Shown here in pieces: positions 11,311 to 24,600 of a stretch of DNA of 64,000 nucleotides; position 1 is the first letter of the stretch, and every line of letters starts with the position of its first letter. Under the pieces are notes generated by a model. The model was not told where the DNA came from, ran no database searches, and saw only the letters and a list, made by a program, of their open reading frames with translations. Source of the DNA: Tubiluchus corallicola. Its lineage: Eukaryota > Priapulida > Priapulimorpha > Priapulimorphida > Tubiluchidae. The stretch covers positions 5,001 through 69,000 of the forward strand of contig JAQGDQ010000203.1 in NCBI GenBank assembly GCA_030141605.1, in the 5' to 3' direction. Made by a program: the position numbers and the translations under genes.

Positions 11311-12560
11311 TCACGGGTAGTTAAAATTAGCAGTCATTTTAAATTTGTCGTTTTTAGTTACCCTTTTAATTTTAGAAGCTTAAAACTGCTTGTCTTTGGT
11401 GCCTATTTTATTTATTGTAACGAGGCTATGATTTATTGCTGTCTGTCAGTCTGTCGGTCGGTTGTTTAGTTAATTAATGAAATTACGCAAAAACTGGTTC
11501 TCCAAATTTCTGCGTTTCTTTGTGGAAGGTAGGGGCACGTAACAAGGGACGTCCGGGAGGAACGGGAAGAAAGAGGGGACCGCCAGAAGTGAGAGTTTTT
11601 TGACGGTTTTTTCACAAAACTTTGACGAACACAGAGCAAAGAGCGGTTTGTGCGTTGCTACTTGGGAATCTTTGGAGAGTTTTATAAGTATTTAGAAAGA
11701 GTAGTAGCTGCGCTGTAAGGTAGAATAGTCCTCTTTTAAGCACGCTCAATAAAATGAACAATAGATAGTTATTTCCAAAACTGGTGACTCCTTAAGCAAG
11801 CGGCTGAGTAGGAGACCTACTAATTTGAACTGAATTTTCACTCTTTTATACAAGACCATAAACTTGGCAATTCTAGCATCTAGCATCTAGCATCTAGCAG
11901 TCTTAAATGGATTTGTGGCATATTGTCAGATCAAATATGAATTTTAAATTTGATTTGATTCATTTGTGTTTTAATCACCAATATGACGATGGATGACCGA
12001 TACAGACAATGTGAATTTTACTAGTGCAATCAAAATCCGAAGCTTCATTTCTGCAAAAAGTTGCTGCTTTGACAGACATTCGACGAGTCTTACTAATTTG
12101 TTTTACCAGGTTTCTTACACTGTATATCAACTTCAGTGTCTGACAACCTGCTCATATATTTTCGTTTTCTTATAAATCATTGGCACCTCCTCGCTGGATG
12201 TGACATTGTTTTGTCTCTATAATAATAATCTTAGGATATATTTTTTAAACGCCAATACTTGTCTGTTTGATTTTCCCAGTAAGAAATGACGCCAGTATAT
12301 TGCATCGAAATTAAATACGAAGGTTCTAAATATAGCACCACTACCTTCTAGTTGGTGTGTGTGGTCTGAAATTTTGCAGCATAAATTTAAATCCGCAAAG
12401 CTAAAAAATTAAGTATGCGCTGTGGTACCTCACCACTGTCATAGTGCCATCATTATCCACAGGGAAAAACTACTATTGTATATTCTTATTAATTACCTGC
12501 TAAGAATCTCGCACAAACAAAAAACGCCAAACACAGAAAACACTGAAAAACACAAAAATT
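11311..12560. other. intergenic spacer
   Basis: No gene was recognised. There is a moderately GC-rich stretch at about 11520-11660 and a four-copy CTAGCAT tandem at 11876-11900. Confidence 0.35.
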
Positions 12561-12564
12561 AACA

Positions 12565-12690
12565 GAGACGTCAATCGTGGAGGCAGTGAGTTGCCAGACT
12601 GTCTGCTGAAGCCGACACCTCGCCGGGAAGGTAAGTCAGAAGCCAATTAAAGCACGTGGTGCAGTGTCACGTGACCTGCTCTCGGATTCA
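12565..12690. promoter_or_regulatory. candidate promoter or enhancer with paired CACGTG boxes
   Basis: A GC-richer island contains a CRE-like TTGACGTCT, a CCAAT box (12643-12647), one CACGTG (12653-12658) and a perfect GTCACGTGAC palindrome (12666-12675), the CLEAR/USF/MITF-type site. A plus-strand donor GGGAAG|GTAAGT sits at 12630. It lies 2 kb upstream of the minus-strand long ORF and 9 kb upstream of the ABHD14-like gene, and could serve either. Function is inferred from motifs only. Confidence 0.35.
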
Positions 12691-13010
12691 TTCAGCTAGC
12701 GTAACGGAAGATTTCTCGTATACGGTGCAGTACAATAAGACTTGCCTCAAGCATTTTTCTTTCTTTAAACTTTTATTTTAGTAAAAGCGACATTAAAGTT
12801 TGAGTATTCAATAAAACACAAACCAGATAATGCGAACTACGTTTCAGTTTTTTTTCAGGGGCTCTTCGCTGCCTAACATTTGAGCTTCAACGTTTGATTT
12901 CAATGACATTTTGTCCAGATTTTATGCTAATAATTTTAATTTTTGCATCTGCAATTTTTATCATTTCACTCTTTGATTAGAATTGTCACTAATAAATAAA
13001 AATCGATAGC

Positions 13011-13345
13011 ATGATTGTTGTTGTTGTTGTTGTTGGCATCCTTCTGTCTCGGAAGACAATGGAATGTGCGCAGAGAGTCAGTTATTGATCACACTGATGG
13101 AGCTGCAGCGTCGACTGTGGCTGAGCAGTGCGATCCTTGAACGTCTCCAGGGCGCACGCCTGGGCAAGGTGTATGGAGATCCTGAGTTGCCCAGACAACA
13201 GGAACCCCCTCTCTTCCTTCCTGGTGTAGTCCAAAGGAAAGCGGAGCGATACGTTTGGCACCAGGTTGGCTGCAGGAGCTGCCGGAGTCAGTGAGCATGC
13301 TGCACTGGTCCGCCTTCGGGGCTCCACTCCTGATTTGGAAGGTTT
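13011..13345. repeat. GC-rich segment bounded by (TTG)n, probable dispersed repeat
   Basis: A (TTG)n run (about 13016-13036) leads into about 300 bp of sequence far more GC-rich than its surroundings, open in several frames on both strands. It abuts the minus-strand LINE fragment. On that strand it could be the LINE 3' region with a (CAA)n tail, or a separate repeat or a retro-copied exon. Confidence 0.4.
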
Positions 13346-13469
13346 ATTCCTCTACGTATGTGTCATTGTGTTCGTATAGTTACAATCATTATAAGCAGCT
13401 AATATACAAAGATACATTACGAAACAAATAGACAGACAGATAAAGAGATATACAGACAGAGAGATAGAC

Positions 13470-14115
13470 AGAAGGAGTGAAAAAAAAGATGGCCATGGCA
13501 CTGTGATCGAACTGGTAATTGAAAAATTTACGCATTGATTTATTATGAGCAACCATAAGTTTGTTCAGATTTTAATTATGAAAGTGCTGCCAGGCGCTAT
13601 TACAATAAGTATTCAATAGACGCGTTTTTACACCATTGGTGCAACAGTAAAATTTACGGCATAGCTTATTTGCTCCGAGAGTAATATATGCCTACTTGTC
13701 GTACGATATCTAGATCGTCTCTGTTGTCCCTAGAAATGATGTGACCAAGATATTTTTCATTATCACAAAGCTCACTAACAGATCCAGCTAACTTAACTGT
13801 TCCGAACTCAAAGTTGCTCATATTGGAAGGCGTTATAGTCAGAAGCTTAGTTTTGTCAACAAAATATTAAAATATCAAATTTTGCTGTATAATCAATATA
13901 TATATCACATAATTTCATCAGAGCAGTTGTCGTGGTACTTAACAGGCAAATTGGCAATTGGTACTTAACAACATTTGGCATCTCAGTTTCAATGAGTGTT
14001 AAAAACAGTTTAAAATAATTAATTCTATCGAAAGCTTTGGAGGCGTCTAAAAACGTTATATGTACAGCACTTTGACGGTCTATATAATAGTCTACTACTT
14101 TTTTTAACATGTTAA
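13470..14115 (-). pseudogene. LINE reverse transcriptase fragment (broken)
   Basis: The minus-strand translation contains VVDYYIDRQSAVHITFLDAS and KAFDRINYF (RT domain A region), and then jumps from MPNVV directly to LLSTTTTALMKLCDIYIDY. This means the catalytic GVRQGG/YADD block is deleted relative to the related copy at 57.2 kb. Further on, [26 protein letters not shown] and [12 protein letters not shown] match the same family. It is non-functional. Confidence 0.75.
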
Positions 14116-14667
14116 TACATAACTCAGTACAAATTCTTCACATAAAATAACAAAATTATAAAAGTTTACAGAGACAGAAGATAAAGCGATGGGTGTGAAA
14201 TCATTTCTCTCTATTTTTGTCTTTAGTAAGTGGCACAATTACTGATAAATAAATAAATAAATTACTGATAGAGATGTGATTTGATTTTAGTCTTTACTGC
14301 AAACGCTAGGTTCATACACACAAAAATACATTCAGGACAAATAATTATATACAACAGTTATAAATATTTACAATTATAAAGACTTAGTTAGTGGCACACA
14401 AAGTAAATGATTGAATAAACTATTAAAAAATTACATCGGCAAGGCACTATCGAAAACAATAAAGAAGTTCTATCCATTTCTTTCTAATGGAAGAAGTAAA
14501 GAATGCATCGCGTTCACTTAAATGCTTACAAATATCATTCTCACTAATAGCAATTCTATTACGAAGACTAACTACACACTTTCTATTGATAACATCGAAG
14601 TATTTGATATCGAGATTTGTAGTAATACTTCTAGCAGTAGCGTCATAAGGGTATTTAAAGTATTTTC

Positions 14668-14669
14668 TA

Positions 14670-14756
<87 letters not shown>
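14668..14756. repeat. (GA)n microsatellite
   Basis: About 88 bp of GA dinucleotide with two small interruptions (GAAAGA, GACAGA). Confidence 0.98.
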
Positions 14757-14760
<4 letters not shown>

Positions 14761-17700
14761 CTTCTCGTTCTTTAAAACGAGTTTAATTCCTTCGTCTGTT
14801 ATCATTGTTACATTTTTTCAGTTTGACAGTCGGTTATTTTGTCTCCAGTTTGAATCGTTTTTAAATTGTCTCCTATGATCTTTAACCAGAAGGGTGGCTG
14901 ACTTGCTAATCTTGCTAACCTTTACATTTTTTCGCTACCCTTTCTCTAAATTAATACCTTTCTTGTTTCTGGAGTACTCTATTGTGTTACAAGCGATCAA
15001 TAAATTTAATCTGGATCTGTTAATAAAGTCAAAATGAGAACTAAACCCTAACATCTTTTGCAAATAGAATAACACAAACAAGTCTTGAAGTTGTGTAATA
15101 CAACCTTAGAAAATCTAACATAATATTATGCATATCGCAATGATTGTATTCATATTATGCTTGACATATGCTTTCATGTTTCACCTGTTGCTGCTTATAA
15201 CTTATTAGGTGATTACATTAAAAACTTGTTCCGGCTAAAAGTAACAATAATATTTTAGATACAAAGCCTGATCGGGGAACAGATTTTTTGGGCATTTATA
15301 ACAAAACAAATGCTTTACGTTTTTTTTCTGAATTAAGAATGTAGTACTAGGGAAAAACCAAAGGCTTTGGGGAAGATTTTTTAGGGCCCGTTGAATTTCA
15401 GAACAAACAGCCTTATAGGAACCATGTCATTACTGATTAATATAGAATATTACTCTCATAAAAGAGTTCCCATTGTTACTGGTTGTCATAGCAACAGCAT
15501 TGAGAACAAGGTTAGATTGAAAAATAGTTTCGGAAATCTTGTTTTTCACCATTATACGAACTGACAAGAAATCTTGACACACAGGAAAGGTAGCAGTTAC
15601 CATAGTAACGATACAAAAATCGTTTGCCCTATAATTTGACTGTATAATTATATAATTGTAATTTTATACAAGAATGCCGAGAGTAGTGTACAGTATAGGT
15701 AAAAATTTTTAACAGGAATAAAAAGTAACATGAATGAATAGGGTACCAATAAATACATTTTTGGGCTGGTCTGAGACAGGACAATTTTTAGGATAGTGCG
15801 CCCTAATGGGCTATTCACATTTTTTCTGCTATTATCCAGATGAACACAATGAAGCACATCACAATACAGAACAAAGTCAACTGTCAAAACTTATATGACT
15901 ACGGCATTGTATAGCCTTATCCTTGCCATGCACAAATCTGTACATTTTCATGTAGTCATCTGCGCCTAAATTTCAACCGAAGACCAATTCATGTGGACAC
16001 TAGAATACTACATAACATACTGATTCAGAAAAGTCAAACGGTATTTGTGTTGTAATTAATTCCCACAAGTATTAATTTCAGCGGCTATTCCTAATAGCCT
16101 AAGAGTGCTTTGTGCAACTTTACCGGGATCTTTTATTAAACACACGTATTTTAATTTTTTGTGAAAAGTTTTATAAAACTGATTTCATGGTTTTAAAAAT
16201 TAGTTGTCCTATTCGTTTTGATAATGAGAAAATTATATCTTCGTCCAACTTCTAGTATTATTTATACATACATGTATATATGTGTGTTTAATTTTTTCCT
16301 ATATGATGTTCAAATGCACGTGCGTTTATTTTTGTACTTGAGTATTGTAAATAATGTGCCTGTGCTTGCCTAGTTAAAGTTTGTCAAAGCATAATTCCCT
16401 GCGAAAAGGTTTTCAAAATTTGTAATTGTAAGTACTACGCATGTACGTACATACTGTATCTTTATTTTATTGATTTAAAAGAATAAAAGGAAAGAAAGTT
16501 TCGGATATTCCGTCGCTTCAAAATTAATTTAGTGTTAACAAGAGTTAAGCTAGATCATGCTGCCACCTTGTGAGAGAAAATTGAAGATGTCAGCTTGAGT
16601 TTGTCTCAGTCTTGCAGAACACTTGAAATAAAATCGTATGTACACATAAGATTATTACAAAGTAACGTAGATGACATAATAAAGAAACTGAGTAGTATTA
16701 CCAAACATGTTTTGTAGAGTGTGAAATGTTTCCTTGTTTATTTTAATTTGTTTATTTTCGTTATTAAGCCAGATTAAGCTGCAATGTTGCACAACTATCT
16801 TATGCGTTTTTAGAAACATCTTTCTTTTTAGCGTACTTTTGCATCCAAGACAAAAAAAGCTTTATTGAACCTGCAATCCAAATGGGTAATGTAGTTAGAA
16901 AAATATCTTTTCTTAAAGTTACAGTTTACCGAAGACTTAATTAGCTATAAGTACCACTGAGTTACGCACAGTAGTAGGATTGTTACTTTCAATTTTGTTA
17001 TTATGTTATTTCTAGCTTTCAATTTCTACTGCTTTGTATTTTTGAAATTACGGTAATCTATTGCTATTATAGGACAAAGCGAGTACACAGAACTGATATT
17101 AGCGAATAAGGCTCATCTGTACAATGACTTTACTATCTTGAAAATCCTGAGATTAGAACTCCAAATCCTCCGTCTTAATACCAATTGAAGCTTGATCCCA
17201 GCGTTTTGAGATCTGCGGTAACACTTAGCCATTGATTTGGGTTTGCTAGTATTGGTGCATCCGTTGGTTTCGCATAACACTCCAAAACTGATGGATTTAA
17301 AGACCAAATGGTTAAACGAGTTTCAGATAGACTGACACACTTCAGATATTAATGAAGACTTTTAAGTCAGAGTATTATTAAACTATAAAATTGAAATTCT
17401 AGGCCAGTTGCTTGACACCCACAATACTGACCCGAATAAAAGTAAAAGCCTCGGGACAAAGTTGCAAGTTCTAAATTTATAGCTGTGACTTAAATATTTC
17501 GCCAATAGACGGAAACGCACACAACGTATATGTTTTATTTTTGCTTATTGGTTGTTTTTTATTTATTGGAAACACCAATGGTGAATTTCATTTTAGCATG
17601 AGGTCTGATATTAGTGAAAACAATTCACTGTTAACTTGCTATCTAGGTTAAATGATCAATGTTTCTTCCATTATTCCCATGTGCTATACATAAAACGTTT

Positions 17701-17800
17701 ATTTAAATTCAAAAACTTATTATAAAAACTGGTTGATCTTATGCACGAGAAAGAGTCAAATAGGGGATTGAAATTAGGTAATTCTTTTTGTTTTACATAG
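14757..17800. other. intergenic, nothing recognised
   Basis: About 3 kb of AT-rich DNA with only short open frames on either strand. No domain or transposon ends were recognised. Confidence 0.4.
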
Positions 17801-17924
17801 CCACAACTAATTAAATTTTGATACTAAAGTTGAAAACATGAAATGTGAAAAAGTCGGAACACAGTCTGGAACCAAGAATCTTCTGTTTACGAGACAAAGG
17901 CCTTAGACTTCTAGGCCACCATAT
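17801..17924 (-). mobile_element. tRNA-derived SINE copy
   Basis: Minus strand: a tRNA-like head (TGGCCTAGAAGTCTAAGGCC, then CTCGTAA loop and GGTTCCAGA) is followed by a tail CTTTTTCACATTTCATG and TATCAAAATTTAATTAGTTG. The same tail follows tRNA-like heads at 25.8 and 26.4 kb. Confidence 0.7.
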
Positions 17925-18415
17925 TCCCCAGTAATCGCAGCACTCCAAGGCACTGGCCAACTAATTCAGCATTTCCAATTCTAGATAACTCACTTCAGGG
18001 CTTTTTTACTTTATTAGTTTAATTTTTTCATCTTGATTTATTTTTTTGATTAATTAAGTCAATTTGATTGTTTTGTGCAGCCAGGAATAAACTGAATGGA
18101 CCTCATTCCTCAGGGAAATTCGGGACTATTGCAAGTATAACCGAGAAGGTTGAGGAAGAGGTAGATTTATTTAATAAATTTTCACATAAAAGTTTATGCA
18201 AGTTTTTTTGTGTAATTGGTGGTCATCGAGAAATGGAAAGGAAATGCGTTATTTGTTATTTACAAGTTCATCTTTTTTTATTTACCTATCTTTATCTAAG
18301 TTTTTCTAAGCCGATATCCGAACGTCTTGTAAAATTTTCAAATGTTTGTTGTTTGTTATAGGAAAACTGTGTACTGTAATATACGTAACAATGTACATAG
18401 TGTCATGGCATATTT

Positions 18416-18655
18416 GAAACTAAACTAAACTAAACTAAACTAAACTAAACTAAACTAAACTAAACTAAACTAAACTAAACTAAACTAAACTAAACTAAAC
18501 TAAACTAAACTAAACTAAACTAAACTAAACTAAACTAAACTAAACTAAACTAAACTAAACTAAACTAAACTAAACTAAACTAAACTAAACTAAACTAAAC
18601 TAAACTAAACTAAACTAAACTAAACTAAACTAAACTAAACTAAACTAAACTAAAC
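18416..18655. repeat. (TAAAC)n pentanucleotide array
   Basis: About 47 essentially perfect TAAAC units, followed directly by (TA)n at 18656-18677. Confidence 0.98.
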
Positions 18656-18677
18656 ATATATATATATATATATATAA

Positions 18678-19262
18678 TAATCTTTATTTGCCATTAAAAA
18701 CATTGATAATCACTGATAAAAACTTTATAGAGATAATCAATCAGTGTTAGTTAATAAAAACTTACACTGCTGAAGGCAAATGCGTCAGTGCAATCTAAAC
18801 TACTGTGCAGTAATGACGAATAAAATCAAACATATTTACAACTATACACAAAAAAATATAAAAAAAAACTATGATTTAATTAATATGGCCGTGGGTATAT
18901 GAATTCGGAATTAGTGTGTATGTTGTCGTACTGGTGTGATGGTATTTCATATCTGGTTAATATTAGTGATTTTAATTTTGTTTTGAATGCTGATAGGGAC
19001 TTGATTTGTTTAACCTGTAATGGTAGAGAATTCCAAAGTAAAATTGCTTGTTTGATTACAGAGTTCGTTCCATAGTGGGTATTTGTCCTAATTTGTTTTA
19101 GATTGAATGTTCTGGAATTAACGATAGGATTTGGAAAAAAGGTAAATCTGTTATTCTGGAATGGTTTGCTGATGTTGTTAATGTATTTAAATATAAAAAG
19201 CAGAGTAAAATATTCTTTGTGTGCTTCAATGATTGGGAATTTTAAAGTTTTTCTCAGGTTAG
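18678..19262 (-). pseudogene. LINE 3' end with intact C-terminal coding (5'-truncated)
   Basis: The minus strand is open for 127 codons (19260 to stop at 18880). It reads RTNTHYGTNSVIKQAILLWN then SLPLQVKQIKSLSAFKTKL, the typical LINE polymerase C terminus (LWNSLP motif). A short 3' UTR ends AATAAAGATTATTATATA and runs into (TA)n. The absence of stops suggests a recent insertion. The 5' end is cut off at the (GAAAC)n array. Confidence 0.75.
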
Positions 19263-19270
19263 TTGTTGAA

Positions 19271-19460
19271 GAAACGAAACGAAACGAAACGAAACGAAAC
19301 GAAACGAAACGAAACGAAACGAAACGAAACGAAACGAAACGAAACGAAACGAAACGAAACGAAGCGAAGCGAAGCGAAGCGAAGCGAAGCGAAACGAAAC
19401 GAAACGAAACGGAACGGAACGGAACGGAACGGAACGGAACGAAACGAAACGAAACTAAAC
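19271..19460. repeat. (GAAAC)n pentanucleotide array with variant blocks
   Basis: GAAAC units, then a block of GAAGC (19365-19392), GAAAC again, a block of GGAAC (about 19410-19440) and GAAAC ending in TAAAC. The variants occur in homogeneous blocks, showing local spread of single mutations. Confidence 0.97.
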
Positions 19461-21684
19461 TAACTATTTCCGCAGTTCACAACTAACGCTTAACACAAAA
19501 ATTAAAAACAACACAACTATTAAAGTATAAAATATTTTAAACACACATAGTATCCACCGCAATTTTTTGGTTAGTTGGTTGTGAGGTGGCCTATAAAGAG
19601 GTATGCTTCGTTGTTGGCGTAGTGCATATTATACGTTTAGCTGGTTACTGATTAACAGTAGGGAAATTTTCTGTGACGTCATAATAAAGCGCTACAGAAA
19701 AATTGTTGAAACAAAAGGCAATTAAGGAAGTCAGGGCAGAACAATTGATGACAGCTTTTGATCCTAACCCAAGCGCGTGTAGTTTAGTAAATTATACTCT
19801 GCAAGACTTGAGCTAATTTTCACTCTAACTTTCTTAACATAGTCTTAACATAGGACTTCGATTATTTAATGCAAATGTTGCCATCACGAAAGAAATGAGT
19901 TCTAAAGTCAAGGAGGACTTAAGACCTTGCAGAAAGATGGCTAAAGATGTTCAATTGCATTAACCAAATTTATATAAATATAGAATTAGAAAAACTTACG
20001 CTGTTAGATACAGATAGGAGTGGTTGAAATGTTTTAGTAATGGTACTGCTTCAAAATGTCTCTGAGAACTGAGAAACGTGATGAGAACTTGATGATGATA
20101 AGAGTTTCTTATAAGTTATAATTATAGATATCTAGACGTTATGTGATAATAATACAAAGTGATTTTATTTCGTGTCAGTTGCAATATTCACTAAATTTTG
20201 CAGTCACTGGTATATTGTAGCCCATATATTTGTCCCATTATGGCATACTCAATATAGCTGTCGGTGTATTTTTAATATTGGGTATTTGGAATTATACTGA
20301 TGCTCTGTAGCCAACTGTGAATACAGCTGATGAAATTAAATGTAAGGCAGTAAAACAAAAGTTTCCTCAACCATGTTGGCAATTAGTGAACGTGTGTATG
20401 CCCCTTTGCAATTTTAGGCAAAGTCCCATTTATAGTAATGTGTTTTTGTACTGCGTGTTTAGCTAAGCCGTTTTTGTGTATTTACTCTAATTTGAATAAT
20501 AATGATTCTTGTTAACAGAACAACGTTTGTCTTTGCTCACCTAAGCCAATCGTTTTGCGTCATAAAATCTACAATCCTAAATACAAAAGTTTTACAATTT
20601 TGACACCAGGCGGAGAAGCGAACGTCGACACAGAGTGAAAAATTCGACCAATCTAGCATTGAATGACAAAGGAATTAGCTAGTAGGTCTAGTTATTATTT
20701 GCCCTTCGTTACGGATGCCTGCTTTAGAGCAAGTCCTTGCAACTAATGCAGGTAGTAATGAAAAACCTACTGATTTAGCCGAGGTCAACGCAGCAACATA
20801 CTGCTTACCCACACAGTCAATCGTTTCATTTATAAACAATTTAATACTAGTATTCTTACTCTAAGCTGTTCCGCGTTGCACTTCACTGGTGAGCGCTCTA
20901 GAAGTGGCACAATGACTTTTCGTAATAAGATTGCTATAGGCTCTTTACGTACTATTGTTTATGCGCGTAGTAAAAACGAAGAACTTCTCATATAGTGATT
21001 CATTTTATTTTGTGTCATAAGAACCGTGTAAGGAACTTGCGATAGTTACTATAAAATAAATATCGTAACGTAAAGTTGGCCTCTACTATGTGAACCTGTT
21101 CTATTTAAAGACTTAAACGGTAATAATTTACAGTCATTACTTCACTAATTCTATCTAGCAATAATTTAACTAGTTTTAAATGGTTAACTAAACAATACAG
21201 TTGCACCTGTTTGTTGTTAATAACGAGGAAGCGAGGTAAAGTCTACTGGTTTATTTTATGTTAATGGATAGAGAATTTGTGTTCAAAGAAAGCAATTATA
21301 CATATATTTTGTCATTATTTCGTACAATTCATTAAACAAATCTACACGCGCTTTAAACTTTCACTATTAATAAGCAATCTTAATCTCAAAATTCTTAATT
21401 AATACCAGAAAAATAATAATAAGGGAACGACTGTTATGAAATGTTTTTAGACTAAACTGACTAAAAGAAAGAAAAGATATAATTGAAGTAAAGTTAAATC
21501 AAAGGCAATCTTGGTCGTAGTTAATGGTATGTTCTACCGTTGAGACACTGGATTTCTAATCTAATGGTATGTGGCGCAAAAATCCCAGTTCAGTTCTAAG
21601 TTTTTTGCAGTTTCTTTTTTCCACAAGTTTTGTTTGAAAAATAGTTACTGGTTGATTCACTAACGTTAGTTTTCATAATTCTAG
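19461..21684. other. intergenic upstream of the ABHD14-like gene
   Basis: No gene or element was recognised. It presumably contains the transcription start of the hydrolase gene, but I see no clear core promoter. Confidence 0.35.
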
Positions 21685-21691
21685 AAGTGAT
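21685..21691 (+). promoter_or_regulatory. 3' splice acceptor 7 nt before the hydrolase ATG
   Basis: TTTTCATAATTCTAG ends at 21684, and AAGTGAT then leads into the ATG. This is either the end of a 5'-UTR intron or a spliced-leader acceptor. Confidence 0.5.
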
Positions 21692-24600
21692 ATGGAGAAA
21701 ATATTAGGTGCTGTGGCATTTCTTGCAATGTTCGTCGGGGCTGGACGTTATTTACTTTCACACAAACATGACACTTCTACAGAGACGGATAATGAAGTTT
21801 TACCAATGGACAGAAGCTCATGGAAGAGTGTGAATATTGAATCTATGGATATACCCACTGAGGTCATAGAGAAATCAAAAATTGTTCAAATTGTTACAGG
21901 AGAGAAGCAAGTGGTGGTAAGATGTTTCACTTTCACTCAGTTCAACACCGTGATAGGATTAAAACTAGGACTTTCCACTGGCAACAATTAGTTCATTTGT
22001 CTCCACCCGTTCATTAATTTGTTCATTCATTTGTTCACACATTTATTTATTCGTTCGTTTATGCATGCGTGCGTGTATTTGTTCATTCACTCATTTATCC
22101 ATTTGCGTTAATTCGTTTGTTCATTCACTGGTTTCCTCATTTTCTGTTTCATTTACACTTCCATGTTCTTTTATTTTGTTTGAAATGTTTTAAATTGTTT
22201 TAAGTGTTTTAAATTTGATTGAAGTGTTTTAAATTTGTGTAATATTTACTTCAAACGTAACAATAAAAAGTAATTGAACAGTAAGAACCAATAAACAGCT
22301 CATCATTCTGTAGTTCATCAAAAATTCCATTCCGTCTAACAGGTCTGACTATTTCAACTGTAGTCGGCAAATAAAACTTCATTTATTGAAATCCAACTGG
22401 TATCATTACTAATATGACGGTTGCTTGACACTTCATGTTAGGCAACATTTGTTGAACTTTTGCCATAATTACTCTGCGCCCACTTTACTCTATTTTTTCG
22501 CCATTGTTAACGTTTGTCACCAAACAAACTCAGTCCAATTTGCATTGAAAGACCTAGTGACAAAACTGTCGACCTACAAAGACAAAACGTTTTCGCATAA
22601 ACATAAACTTGCCCTGGATTAATTTATTCCTTTTTTTCTTTTCTTGCTTCTAATCTTTTTTGGAAGAAATTAAAGAAATAGTTAGCAGAAAATAAAATAA
22701 GAAAGTGTTGCTTTTGATGTGTTGATGAAGAAAGTGTTGCTTTTGATGTGTTGATGAAGAAACTGTTGGTTTAAAACCGAGTTCTAATCTGTTCTTGCGA
22801 TCGTCTGTTTGTTAGTTGGTCTGTCTGCTTACACCTATTAAATTTTTTTGCCACATAGCGATTTTTTACATTGACCGCAATATATTTCAAAAGCTGAAAA
22901 TAATAATAATAATACACAAATATGGCAGAGATTTGTCGAAAAGTCATAGTTAATGCAGATCTTGCTGAAAAACAAATTTGTACTTTCCAGTTACTAAAAT
23001 GCTTTCAAAGTTAATCGGTTGAGCAATTTTGGATACATTTTTATCGACACGTACAAAATGAAACTTCCTAACACGGAAATTAGTCAGTTAGTCATAATTA
23101 ATAAGCTCACTATTAATAAGCTGCTAATGACGTGTTTTCTGTAATGTCCAGTGTTTTTAGCTTCTGTGTTACAGGTACGATTTTTTTTCAGTAAACTGTT
23201 CACGTCGTCAATGTCGCTACTTAGTTTAAACATAGTTTTTTGAGAAGCTAGTTGAAACCTTTTTCTGAAGGCCGTGATATCATTTTTTATTCATCGCAAC
23301 TTGGTAATCGCATCTCAAACGGTCTGCTTGTTGTTCTCAAGACAGGAAAGTTGTCTACAGATGCAAATATAAATACATATACTTATACATGTACAGATAT
23401 TATATTTTTCATATACACATAGATCAAACATAATGAAATGTTTCTTGCTTTGGCATTCAGAAATAGATAATATTAAAGTTAATAAGGATTATCAACAGTA
23501 GCAACATGTTAAAACCTCACCAGTATAAACCTTACTAAACCACACTACAATAGATCCAGTCAACATACTTTCATTGTACGTATTTATATGTGGGTACATA
23601 ATTTCATTTTATTGTATTACTCTACGTGCATATGGCAATTAAAATACCTGTATCTGCAACTGTGCCTGTGCCTGTATTTGTACCTGTGCCTGTACTTGTA
23701 CTTGTACCTGTGTCTGTACCTGTACTTGTGCCTGTACTTGTACTTGCACCTGCACCTGTATAGGAACCTACACCGGCACCTGTACCTGAACGTGAACCTG
23801 AATCTGAACCTATACTTGTATCTGTATTTGTCTGTATGATAGGAACTACTGATTATAGTTTCAATCAATGATCACAAGTGGCGTGAAGCAGAAACGCTTA
23901 AAATGCCAGAAGAGACAATTTTTGCTATTTTAACGTTTTTAGCAACTTTCATTAGTTCTAAACACTGATCGTGAGTTGATTGGCTGTAGCTTCATATTTT
24001 GCTACTCGACTACTACGTAAACGTTCAAGAAAGTCTGTTGCAAAACCCAAAAAATGTTGCAAAACCTGAGTTTTTGATCATATACATCTCACCACCAGTA
24101 CTTCATAACCAGAAAACTAAACCAGACCTTATCCTCTGTTGTACTGAGTTTTTAGATGGTTTAGATTGTGCTGTTGGTGGCTTGTAAAAAATAAATTGGA
24201 CTTTGATTTTTAGCACTTAGATAAAGATTAGTTAAAATTCGAAAGTTCAATAGTGAAGATTTTATTGGGTTTTACAACAGATTTTCATGAGCGCAAAGCA
24301 GTGAAATTGCTACCTCTAGAATTTAAAACATTCTGTTTTAATTTGAAAATGATGCAAAAATATGCAAAGCCTTGTTGATTTAAATTTAAATTTTGATCAT
24401 TTTTTTACTATGCCGTAGAGGCAACAGTTATAAATCGTATAAAAATTACTGCAGGTTAAATGTATTTAAATATTCCTTTTCGAACTCTTTGTCACAAAGA
24501 TGCTAAAATAAAAAAAATAATTTAATGAACTTTTATAAATTTTAATCGCGACTAATAACTTTGAGGAGCTTGTAGGAAATTCTGCCATCTCCAGTCAACA

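Noticed and set aside
14522-14878. 118-codon frame across the (GA)n run
   Set aside because: Most of it is translated microsatellite (Arg-Glu repeats).
18068-18361. 97-codon plus-strand frame after a possible acceptor
   Set aside because: The first 35 residues look exon-like, ending near a GAAGAG|GTAGAT donor, but no family or neighbouring exon supports it.
23588-23868. Leu/Tyr-rich or Arg/Tyr-rich proteins on either strand
   Set aside because: They simply translate a hexanucleotide repeat.
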